Below, piece after piece: positions 6,934 to 13,044 of a stretch of 13,044 nt of DNA. The translations under genes and the position numbers were made by a program. Source of the DNA: an uncultured bacterium. GTDB taxonomy: Bacteria; Actinomycetota; Coriobacteriia; Coriobacteriales; Coriobacteriaceae. The stretch spans positions 1 through 13,044 of the forward strand of contig CAJMSO010000024.1 in assembly GCA_905216075.1 (NCBI GenBank). Direction: 5' to 3'. Positions within the stretch are counted from its first letter, which is position 1, and every line of letters begins with the position of its first letter. The notes beneath the pieces were generated by a model. The model ran no database searches. It was given only the letters and a program-made list of their open reading frames with translations, and had not been told where the DNA came from.

Positions 6934-7557
6934 ATGAAGGTTCTTTTGGTCAATGGCAGTCCCAAGGCAAACGGCAACACCGCCCGCGCACTCGCCGAAG
7001 TCGCCGAGCAGCTCAATACCGAAGGCATTGATACCGAAGTGTTTCAGCTGGGCGCCAAGCCCATTCGCGATTGCATCGGTTGCGGTCAGTGCGGCAAGCT
7101 TGGCGGACGCTGCACCTTTGACGACGACGTGGTGAACGAGCTCATCGCTGCCGCCGAGCAGGCAGACGGCTTTGTCTTTGGCTCGCCCGTCTACTACGCG
7201 CATCCCAGCGGACGCATCCTTTCGGCCCTCGATCGCGCCTTCTATGCCGGCAGCAAGGCCTTTGCACACAAGCCGGGCGCTGCCGTCGCTGTCGCCCGTC
7301 GCGGCGGCACGTCAACGACCTTCGACGTACTCAACAAGTACTTCACCATCAACCAGATGCCCGTGGTTGCCTCCACGTACTGGAACAACGTGTTTGGCGC
7401 CATGCCGGGCGAGGCCGCCCAAGACGCCGAGGGCCTGGCCACCATGCGCAACATCGGCAAGAACATGGCCTGGCTCCTGCATTGTATCGAGGCAGGACAG
7501 GCCGCCGGCATCGAAGCCCCCGAAGCCGATCGCGAGCGCACCAACTTTATCAGGTAG
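6934..7557 (+). CDS. Flavodoxin-fold NAD(P)H-dependent reductase (FMN_red / iron-sulfur flavoprotein type)
   Basis: A 207-residue cytoplasmic flavoprotein. The N-terminal strand and loop MKVLLVNGSPKANGNT (1-16) is the FMN-phosphate-binding turn of the NADPH-dependent FMN reductase family, and GSPVYYAHPSG (83-93) is the second flavin-contacting loop. Cysteines C47, C50, C53 and C60 form CX2CX2CX6C followed by DDD. This pattern fits the compact cysteine cluster of iron-sulfur flavoproteins, although many relatives carry it without proven Fe-S. The electron acceptor is unknown. GTG 6931 is in frame, but ATG 6934 is preferred because GAGGGAG (6921-6927) is better spaced from it. The next gene starts 14 bases after the stop, so the two are probably co-transcribed. 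Confidence 0.87.
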   Translation: MKVLLVNGSPKANGNTARALAEVAEQLNTEGIDTEVFQLGAKPIRDCIGCGQCGKLGGRCTFDDDVVNELIAAAEQADGFVFGSPVYYAHPSGRILSALDRAFYAGSKAFAHKPGAAVAVARRGGTSTTFDVLNKYFTINQMPVVASTYWNNVFGAMPGEAAQDAEGLATMRNIGKNMAWLLHCIEAGQAAGIEAPEADRERTNFIR

Positions 7558-7571
7558 AACGGCGGAACAAA

Positions 7572-7910
7572 ATGATTCAGATTTTTGGCACCAAGAAGTC
7601 CTTCGACACCAAGAAGGCGCAGCGTTATTTTAAGGAGCGCCGCATTAAGGTGCAGTTTATTGACCTTAAGGAAAAGGAGATGAGCAAGGGCGAGCTCACG
7701 AGCGTGATGCAGGCGGTCGGCGGTATCGACAAGCTGCTCAACCCCAAGGCCAAGGACGAGGAGACGCGCGCGCTCATTCAGCATCTCACCCCCAGTCAGC
7801 GCTTCGACAAGCTGCTCGAGAACCAGCAGGTCTTGGCCGAGCCCATCGTGCGCAACGGCAAAAAGGCCACCGTCGGTTATTGCCCCGATGTATGGGGAGC
7901 CTGGGAGTAG
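7572..7910 (+). CDS. ArsC/Spx-like protein lacking the canonical cysteine
   Basis: A 112-residue thioredoxin-fold protein of the arsenate reductase (ArsC/YffB/Spx) family. Family marks are the N-terminal strand MIQIFGTKK, the DTKKAQRYFKERRI helix (12-25), the FIDLKEK segment (29-35), and the C-terminal PIVRNGKKATVGYCPDVW (91-108) with the cis-Pro and substrate-side Arg. In typical members a catalytic Cys follows the GTKK-type loop. Here that position is Ser10, and the only cysteine is Cys104 near the C terminus. Classical thiol-based arsenate reduction is therefore unlikely; a regulatory or other role is possible but unknown. The start is ATG 7572, preceded by a weak GGCGG; the frame is open further upstream into the reductase gene but has no family-like sequence. 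It probably sits in an operon with the preceding reductase. Confidence 0.82.
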   Translation: MIQIFGTKKSFDTKKAQRYFKERRIKVQFIDLKEKEMSKGELTSVMQAVGGIDKLLNPKAKDEETRALIQHLTPSQRFDKLLENQQVLAEPIVRNGKKATVGYCPDVWGAWE

Positions 7911-7911
7911 C

Positions 7912-7941
7912 TTGTGTTATTTGCCGGCGCGTGGGTATAAG
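7912..7941 (+). promoter_or_regulatory. Possible promoter upstream of the CobW-family gene
   Basis: TTGTGT (7912-7917) and TATAAG (7936-7941) are separated by 18 bases. The -10 matches consensus at five of six positions, the -35 at three. It lies 56 bases before ATG 7997. No palindromic AT-rich Zur-type operator is visible in the gap. Weak support only. Confidence 0.25.
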
Positions 7942-7996
7942 AGCAGGCGTTTGGCATAAGATTCAACTGTAAGCCATGTCTAACAAAGGAGGGCAC

Positions 7997-9127
7997 ATGC
8001 CCAACAAACCCGTGAAGATCATCATGCTTACCGGATACCTCGGTGCCGGCAAGACCACGCTGCTCAACCACATCCTCGCTAACGACGGCGGCATCCGCGC
8101 CGCCGTGATCGTCAACGATATCGGCGAGATCAACGTCGACGCCAGCCTTATCGCCGACGGCGGCCTTTCCGAGACCGATGACCTCATCCCGCTCACCAAC
8201 GGCTGCATCTGCTGCACGCTTTCGGACGACCTGGCCAACCAGCTGCAGGGCATCGCCGATTCGGGCAACTTCGACTACATCATCATCGAGGCATCGGGCA
8301 TTTGCGAGCCTATCCCCATCGCCTACACCATCTCGAGCTTCTGCGACGAGGCCAAGGTGGGCGGCGAGCCCAAGCTCGCGCTCGACAACATCGTGGCCGT
8401 GGTCGATTGCGCCCGCATGTACGACGAGTTCAACGGCGGTCGCGACCTGCTGGCCGAGGATATCGACGAGGACGACATCGAAAGCCTGCTCATCCAGCAG
8501 ATCGAATTCTGCTCCACGCTGATCCTCAACAAGACCGATACCGTGACGCCCGAGCAGATCGCCGAGCTCAAGGCCATCGTGCGCAGCCTGCAGAAGGACG
8601 CCGTGATTGTCGAGGCCCAAAACGGCGAGGTCCCCATGGAGGAGCTGCTCGACACCGACCGCTTCGACTTTATGCGCGCCTACAACTCCGCCGCCTGGAT
8701 CGAGGCCATGGAGCATCCCGAGGAGCACGACGACCCCGAGGTGCTCGAGTACGACATCGAGACCTTTGTGTACTCGCGCCGCAAGCCGTTTGACCTGCAG
8801 AAGTTCACCAATTTTGTTGAGCAGGAGTGGCCCGACGAGGTCATCCGCGTCAAGGGTCCGCTGTGGCAGACCGGCGATCCGGACATGTGCTACATGTTTG
8901 AGCAGGCCGGCCACCAGATGCGCCTGATGGAGAACGGCCTGTTTGTCGATTCGGCGCCCGAGGGCGAGAAGCAGAAGATCATCGACGAGAACCCCGAAAT
9001 CATGCAGATTTGGGACGACGAGACGGGAGACCGCATGACAAGCCTGTGCATCATCGGCCGTCACATGGACAAGGACGCGCTCATCGCCTCCCTCGATGCC
9101 TGCCTGACCGACTGGCACCGCGCCTAG
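7997..9127 (+). CDS. CobW/COG0523-family metallochaperone GTPase
   Basis: A 376-residue P-loop GTPase of the G3E/COG0523 family, whose members deliver or manage metals (zinc, cobalt or nickel) in the cytoplasm. Visible motifs are Walker A GYLGAGKT (13-20), VNDIGEINVD switch region (39-48), metal-binding GCICC (69-73, CxCC), the EASG loop (98-101) and the NKTD guanine-specificity motif (178-181). The C-terminal CobW_C domain spans about 250-374. The linker before it is acidic with a few histidines (EHPEEHDDPE, 239-248) rather than His-rich, so the metal cannot be inferred. ATG 7976 is in frame, but AAAGGAGGG (7985-7993) lies between it and ATG 7997, which fixes the later start. It appears to be a single-gene unit ended by the hairpin at 9166-9200. 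Confidence 0.9.
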   Translation: MPNKPVKIIMLTGYLGAGKTTLLNHILANDGGIRAAVIVNDIGEINVDASLIADGGLSETDDLIPLTNGCICCTLSDDLANQLQGIADSGNFDYIIIEASGICEPIPIAYTISSFCDEAKVGGEPKLALDNIVAVVDCARMYDEFNGGRDLLAEDIDEDDIESLLIQQIEFCSTLILNKTDTVTPEQIAELKAIVRSLQKDAVIVEAQNGEVPMEELLDTDRFDFMRAYNSAAWIEAMEHPEEHDDPEVLEYDIETFVYSRRKPFDLQKFTNFVEQEWPDEVIRVKGPLWQTGDPDMCYMFEQAGHQMRLMENGLFVDSAPEGEKQKIIDENPEIMQIWDDETGDRMTSLCIIGRHMDKDALIASLDACLTDWHRA

Positions 9128-9165
9128 GTTTATTCAAGCGGGCATTTTCCGCCTACGTAGCCGCC

Positions 9166-9200
9166 AAACCACCACGAAGGTGCTCTTCGTGGTGGTTTTT
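9166..9200 (+). terminator. Rho-independent terminator of the CobW-family gene
   Basis: AAACCACCACGAAG (9166-9179) and CTTCGTGGTGGTTT (9185-9198) form a perfect 14-bp stem with a 5-base loop, ending in a run of five T (9196-9200). It lies 38 bases after the upstream stop and ends 11 bases before the ribosome site of trmL. Transcription of trmL therefore either reads through or starts within the hairpin region. Confidence 0.9.
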
Positions 9201-9221
9201 CGTTCTGAGCCAAGGAGATTC

Positions 9222-9821
9222 ATGTTCAACATTGTGCTGTATGCGCCCGAGATTCCGGCCAATACGGGCAATATCGGCCGCACCTGCGTGGTTGCCGGCG
9301 CCCGCCTGCATCTGGTGGAGCCGCTGGGGTTTTCACTCGACGACAAGACAGTACGTCGCGCCGGCCTGGGCTACTGGCAAAACTTGGACGTGACCACCTA
9401 TGCCGGCTGGGAGGATTTCCTTGCGCGCAACGGTCTCTCCCCTGCCGACGAACGCCTGCATCTGCTGACCAAAAAGGCACGCCGCACCTATGCGCAGAGT
9501 ACCTACCGCGATGGTGACTACTTGGTCTTTGGCAGCGAGAGCTCGGGCATTCCCGAGCCACTGCTTGCCGTGGCGCCCGAGCGCTGCGAGCGCATCCCGA
9601 TGCTGCGCGATTGCGACTCACTCGATAACGCCGAGGCTTGGGAAGCTCACGAGGAATCGCTGGGGCATACCGAGGACAGCCACGAGACCATCCTTCAACA
9701 GGACATCTGCGGCAACTTCGTTAACCCCGACGACTACCGCATCAGCGCGCTCAACCTCTCCAACAGCGCCGCCATCGTCCTCTACGAGGCCCTACGCCAG
9801 GCAGGCTTTCCGGGAATGTGA
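9222..9821 (+). CDS. trmL: tRNA (cytidine(34)-2'-O)-methyltransferase, SpoU family
   Basis: A 199-residue SPOUT methyltransferase predicted to use SAM to 2'-O-methylate the wobble base of certain leucine tRNAs. Motif 1 is IPANTGNIGRT (11-21), motif 2 is LVFGSESSGIPE (101-112), and motif 3 is ALNLSNSAAIVLYEALRQ (176-193), which forms the trefoil-knot SAM site. TrmL is usually 150-165 residues. The excess is explained by an acidic insertion of about 45 residues (about 129-174, starting LRDCDSLDNAEAW) between the RIPM strand and motif 3. AAGGAG (9212-9217) places the start at ATG 9222; the frame opens earlier, inside the terminator, but that part is not coding-like. The TGA stop lies inside the 33-bp palindromic repeat. 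Confidence 0.9.
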   Translation: MFNIVLYAPEIPANTGNIGRTCVVAGARLHLVEPLGFSLDDKTVRRAGLGYWQNLDVTTYAGWEDFLARNGLSPADERLHLLTKKARRTYAQSTYRDGDYLVFGSESSGIPEPLLAVAPERCERIPMLRDCDSLDNAEAWEAHEESLGHTEDSHETILQQDICGNFVNPDDYRISALNLSNSAAIVLYEALRQAGFPGM

Positions 9822-9847
9822 CAAAGGGACTATCCTTTTGCCACATT
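9815..9847. repeat. 33-bp palindromic repeat, copy 1
   Basis: The arms AATGTGACAAAG and TTTTGCCACATT flank GGACTATCC. The stem pairs nearly throughout, with one mismatch and one G-U wobble, extended by GGA/TCC around a 3-base loop. It overlaps the last residues and stop codon of trmL. The same 33-bp element recurs at 11071-11103. It may also serve as the trmL terminator, although it has only TTTT inside the arm. Confidence 0.8.
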
Positions 9848-9906
9848 CGAGCGCCACGTCGATGGCACACACGCCTAATTGATGCTCTAGATAAAGGCCC
9901 TCACTT

Positions 9907-9940
9907 TTAATCAGAATTAACTAAAGTAAAATGAAGTTAA
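9907..9940 (+). promoter_or_regulatory. AT-rich promoter/operator-like region before the ATPase gene
   Basis: This is a locally AT-rich tract in a GC-rich neighbourhood. TAAAAT (9927-9932) resembles a -10 hexamer, with only a poor TTTTAA as -35. Nested inverted repeats TTAAT/ATTAA (9907-9911 and 9916-9920) and TTAAC/GTTAA (9917-9921 and 9936-9940) surround it, which would suit a repressor site. The rest of the gap (9848-9964) shows nothing else. Confidence 0.35.
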
Positions 9941-9964
9941 ACGGCGGTGTGAAAGGAGAGCCGT

Positions 9965-11065
9965 GTGAAATATCTCGAGAACCCGTTTACCCCCAGTTTT
10001 GGTGAGGTTCCTGCCCATCTCGCTGGCAGACAACAGATTATTCGGGATTTGGACCGCGCCTTCTTGAGCCAGCGCAGGCGCCCAGAATTGACCTCGATCT
10101 TCTCAGGCGCGCGTGGAACCGGTAAAACCGCTCTCATGTCATCGCTCGCGACAAGGGCGGAATCCCACGGCTGGATAGCCGTAAAGACGACCGCGCTCCC
10201 GGGAATGCTTGAGGAAATCGAGTTCGGGACGAAACGCGCCGCAGCCCATCTCATCGACTCGTCCTACCACTTCGAAGTCACCGGCCTCGGAATTGCACCG
10301 CTCGGCAGCATCGAGGTCAATCGCGTTCACGATGCCTCAACCTGGCGTTATCGCATGAGCGATATCATCGACCAGCTCAACGGGGCCGGTACCGGTCTGC
10401 TCGTCACGGTTGACGAGGTGGACCCGACACTCGACGAGATGATTCAGCTCGCAGCGACGTATCAGCACTTTGTGACCGATGGGAAACGCGTCGCCCTGCT
10501 CATGGCGGGACTTCCCAACAATGTCTCGACGTTGCTGAACCACAAGACGGTCTCGTTCCTTCGCCGCGCCCAACAATATCATCTGGGTCGCATTGCCGAC
10601 TATGACGTGCGCGAGGCCTTGATTCGCACAATCCAGGAAAACGATCGCCTGGCAGATGCCGAGGGAATCGATTGAGCCGTTCGCTCGATCTCTGGTTTTC
10701 CCTTCCTATTGCAACTCGTAGGCTACCGTGCCTGGGATCTCACAAGCGATTCGAAGGAAATCTCGTCACGCGACTTTGACCTGGGAATCAAAATCGCGCG
10801 CGACGAGATGGACGACCGAATCCTCGCGGCAACCTATCGGGAACTCACTGCAGAGGACAAGCGATTCCTCATCGCCATGCTCGATGACGAAGAAGAGTCC
10901 ACCACCGCCGACCTTATCGAGCGCCTTAAGCGTTCGCCGCAGCAGGTCTCCCGCTACCGACGCCGCATGATAGATGCCGGCATCATCGGAGAACGAGGAC
11001 GAGGGCTCGTCGCATTTGAATTGCCATTCTTCCGCGACTATCTCGCGGCTCAATGCGTGAAATAG
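9965..11065 (+). pseudogene. AAA-type ATPase with C-terminal winged helix, interrupted by an in-frame TGA
   Basis: One continuous frame of 366 codons broken only by TGA at 10673-10675. The N-terminal 236 residues carry a Walker A GARGTGKTA (48-56), Walker B LLVTVDEVD (145-153), a sensor-like LLMAGLP (178-184) and the FLRRAQQYHLGRI segment. This is typical of the archaeal-type/ORC-Cdc6-like ATPase group found in actinobacteria. After the TGA the same frame continues with SGFPFLLQLVGYRAWDL, the usual continuation, and a winged-helix DNA-binding domain (LIERLKRSPQQVSRYRRRM) near the end. The start is GTG 9965 with AAAGGAG six bases upstream. A single C-to-T change (CGA to TGA) would explain the stop. 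It could be a recent pseudogene or two separate products; a TTG at 10709 could start the second piece but lacks a clear ribosome site. The native function is unknown. Confidence 0.72.
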
Positions 11066-11070
11066 AAATC

Positions 11071-11103
11071 AATGTGACAAAGAGGCAGTCCCTTTGTCAC
11101 ATT
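11071..11103. repeat. 33-bp palindromic repeat, copy 2
   Basis: The arms AATGTGACAAAG and CTTTGTCACATT are perfect 12-bp reverse complements around AGGCAGTCC. It is the same length and has the same arms as the element at 9815-9847. The centre suggests it lies in the opposite orientation. It fills most of the 40-bp gap between the ATPase stop (11065) and the convergent uvrA-like stop (11106), where it may end transcription in both directions. Confidence 0.85.
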
Positions 11104-11105
11104 GC

Positions 11106-13044
11106 CTATAGGTAGCGACCGGTAATGCTCTTGGAGCAGGCCGCGATGTCGCCCGGCGTGCCGGCGCAGACGATTTGCCCGCCCGCGTCGCCACCGCCCG
11201 GGCCCATGTCGATTACGTAATCGGCGTTACGGATAAGGTCGAGGTCATGCTCGATCACGACAACTGTGGCGCCCTTGGCAACGAGGCCGTCAAACACACT
11301 CAGCAACACCTGAACATCGAGCGGATGCAGGCCAATCGTGGGCTCGTCGAATACGAATACGGCATCATCCTGCACGCGGCCCATCTCGCTCGCGAGCTTG
11401 AGGCGCTGAGCCTCACCGCCCGAAAGCGCCGGCGTTGGCTCGCCAAGCGTGAGATAACCCAAACCCAGGTCGTGCAAGGTCTGCAAGCGCGCTTGAACTT
11501 TCTTAAGTCCCACCGTGGCGTCGAGGGCTTCGTCCACACTCATGTCCATAAGCTGCGGCAACGTAAGCAGGCTCCCGTCCTTGCCCTCGCGATGGATATG
11601 CGAAGCCGTGTCTGCATAACGTGAGCCGCGACATGCCGGGCAGACGATCTCGACATCGGGCAAAAACTGCACGTCGAGCGATATCGAGCCCGTGCCATCG
11701 CACGTAGGGCAGCGCAAGGCGCCAGTGTTGTAGCTAAAGGCACCCGCCTTGTAGCCGGCTGCCTTGGCCTCGGGCGTACGGGCGAAAGCGCGGCGCAGCT
11801 CATCATGGATGTCGGCATAAGTCGCCACCGTCGAGCGCACGTTGGCGCCGATAGGCGTAGCGTCAATCAGGTTTGCGCGGGCAATGCCTTCGGCATCGAT
11901 CCAACGCACATGTTTTGGCAAGCGCTCGCCGGCTGCCTGCGCCTTGAGTGCCGGGATGAGCGTCTCGAGCACCAACGTCGTCTTGCCCGAACCCGAAACG
12001 CCCGTCACCGCGACAAGGCGACCGCGCGGGATATCGACTTCGAGCGGCTTGACGGTATGGATGGCATCGGTTGCCATGCGGATGTGACCCTGGTCGAACA
12101 TTTCGTCGTCAGTCACCTGCGGGCGCAAGCGCTTGGGGTCTGCGCGCAAAAACGGGGCGATGCGGCTGCCCTGCGATTGTTCGACCTCGTCCACCGTACC
12201 CGCAGCGATCACATTACCGCCGCCTGCTCCGGCAACGGGGCCCATCTCGACCAGATAGTCGGCTTCCGCCAGCACACGTGTATCGTGGTCGACAACAACC
12301 ACGGTGTTGCCGTCATCCACCAGATCGCGCATCACGCCTACCAGACCGTCGACATTTGCCGGATGCAAGCCAATCGAGGGCTCGTCCAGCACATAAAGCA
12401 CGCCCGTCGATCGGTTGCGCACCACACGGGCGAGCTGCACACGCTGGCGCTCACCCGTGGAGAGCGTGGCACCGGCGCGGTCGAGCGAAAGATAATCGAG
12501 ACCCAGGTCGACCAGACGACGGGCCGCGCTCAAAAACGATTCGCAGATATCCGTCGCCATGGGTTGCATCTCGGCCGGCAAGGATGCGGGCACCCCGCGC
12601 ACCCACTCAATCGCCTCGCCCAATGTCATGGCCGCCGCCTGCGCCAGATTGATACCGCGCACCTGGGGCTGGCGCGCAGCCTCGGAGAGACGCGTGCCAC
12701 CACAGTCACGGCATGGACCCTCGCGCAAAAAGCGCGCAACGCGTTTGAGGCCCTTGTCGTCCTTAACCTTGGCGAGCGCATTCTCAACGGTATAGACGGC
12801 GTTGTAATAGGTAAAGTCGAGCGGCGTGGCGCCCTCGCCGTTTTTGGGAACGTAGAGAATGTGCTTCTTAACCGCCGGGCCGTGGAACACGATATCGCGC
12901 TCTTGAGGTGTGAGTTGGCTAAACGGCACGTCGGTGCGTACGCCCATCTCGCCTGCCACCTGCTTCATCAGATCCCACATGAGCGTGCCCCAGGGAAGGA
13001 CTGCGCCCTCGTTGATGGTCTTTGACTCATCTGGCACCAGGCTC
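11106..13044 (-). CDS. uvrA: UvrA-family excinuclease ABC subunit A or paralogue, C-terminal part (partial)
   Basis: About 645 C-terminal residues are visible; the gene continues beyond the right edge and stops at TAG 11108-11106. Near the left of the protein is INEGAVLPWG. Then come CRDCGGTRL (half of a zinc module), the ABC signature TLSTGERQRVQLARVV and Walker B LYVLDEPSIGLHP of the first ATPase domain. The second domain has Walker A GVSGSGKTTL, a zinc finger with CPTC...CPAC around FLPDVEIV, signature ALSGGEAQRLKLAS and Walker B VFVFDEPTIGLHP. UvrA scans DNA for damage with UvrB. The segment IGANVRSTVATYAD differs from the canonical GRTPRSNPATYTG form and resembles shorter UvrA paralogues, so this may not be the main repair UvrA. 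The N-terminal Walker A and any UvrB-binding domain are outside the window. Confidence 0.88.
   Translation of the reverse strand, partial: SLVPDESKTINEGAVLPWGTLMWDLMKQVAGEMGVRTDVPFSQLTPQERDIVFHGPAVKKHILYVPKNGEGATPLDFTYYNAVYTVENALAKVKDDKGLKRVARFLREGPCRDCGGTRLSEAARQPQVRGINLAQAAAMTLGEAIEWVRGVPASLPAEMQPMATDICESFLSAARRLVDLGLDYLSLDRAGATLSTGERQRVQLARVVRNRSTGVLYVLDEPSIGLHPANVDGLVGVMRDLVDDGNTVVVVDHDTRVLAEADYLVEMGPVAGAGGGNVIAAGTVDEVEQSQGSRIAPFLRADPKRLRPQVTDDEMFDQGHIRMATDAIHTVKPLEVDIPRGRLVAVTGVSGSGKTTLVLETLIPALKAQAAGERLPKHVRWIDAEGIARANLIDATPIGANVRSTVATYADIHDELRRAFARTPEAKAAGYKAGAFSYNTGALRCPTCDGTGSISLDVQFLPDVEIVCPACRGSRYADTASHIHREGKDGSLLTLPQLMDMSVDEALDATVGLKKVQARLQTLHDLGLGYLTLGEPTPALSGGEAQRLKLASEMGRVQDDAVFVFDEPTIGLHPLDVQVLLSVFDGLVAKGATVVVIEHDLDLIRNADYVIDMGPGGGDAGGQIVCAGTPGDIAACSKSITGRYL

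Noticed and set aside
7877..9118. Long minus-strand open frame opposite the CobW-family gene
   Set aside because: It mirrors GC-rich codon use of a clear gene with intact GTPase motifs; the translation is low-complexity and has no family motif or ribosome site.
9180..9221. Upstream-extended start for trmL
   Set aside because: The extension lies inside the terminator stem, and a good AAGGAG precedes ATG 9222, where family homology begins.
10673..10675. Selenocysteine or general UGA recoding in the ATPase
   Set aside because: Several neighbouring genes end in TGA as a true stop, the position is not a redox site, and I see no convincing SECIS-like stem right after it.
11805..13025. Long plus-strand open frame opposite the uvrA-like gene
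   Set aside because: Shadow of a strongly supported ABC ATPase; the His/Arg-rich translation has no recognisable motif.
1..13044. CRISPR arrays, tRNA or rRNA genes, insertion sequences, phage genes
   Set aside because: I saw no regularly spaced direct repeats, tRNA-like cloverleaf with a TTCGA arm, transposase or phage protein motif on either strand.

Overview
The window looks like chromosomal DNA from a Coriobacteriia actinobacterium, most likely Collinsella or a close relative. This is an inference from the high GC, strong GC-rich codon use, consistent AGGAGG-type ribosome binding sites, gene content, and a 33-bp GTGACAAAG-type palindrome that I associate with this group. No search was possible, so the genus is a judgement. 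Nothing suggests a prophage, plasmid or CRISPR region.

Layout. Bases 1-1178 (+) hold the end of a thiamine operon: the 3' end of thiM, a small MTH1187/YkoF-type thiamine-binding protein, and thiE, with gaps or overlaps of only a few bases. A hairpin at 1225-1266 separates it from a convergent patatin-like phospholipase gene (1291-2160, minus). A gene-free stretch of about 320 bases follows, with a strong hairpin and a possible short leader ORF. Next come two tandem paralogous cyclic-di-GMP genes (+): a 905-residue GGDEF-PAS-GGDEF(degenerate)-GGDEF(degenerate)-EAL protein and a 509-residue GGDEF-PAS-GGDEF(degenerate) protein. They are separated by a perfect 11-bp inverted repeat. Downstream on + are a flavodoxin-fold reductase closely followed by an ArsC/Spx-like protein that lacks the usual cysteine, then a COG0523 (CobW) metallochaperone GTPase ending in a classic terminator, then trmL with an unusual internal insertion.

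The last part holds an AAA-type ATPase gene interrupted by one in-frame TGA (9965-11065). It is bracketed by two copies of the 33-bp palindrome (9815-9847 and 11071-11103). The 3' portion of a UvrA-family gene on the minus strand runs off the right edge.

How the genes work together. The thiamine genes form a salvage and synthesis unit. The two cyclic-di-GMP genes plausibly form a make-and-degrade pair sharing the same sensor module. The reductase and ArsC-like gene probably form a two-gene transcript. The remaining genes look like independent housekeeping units. The least ordinary points are the duplicated cyclic-di-GMP architecture, the nonsense-interrupted ATPase between palindromic repeats, the cysteine-less ArsC homologue and the TrmL insertion.
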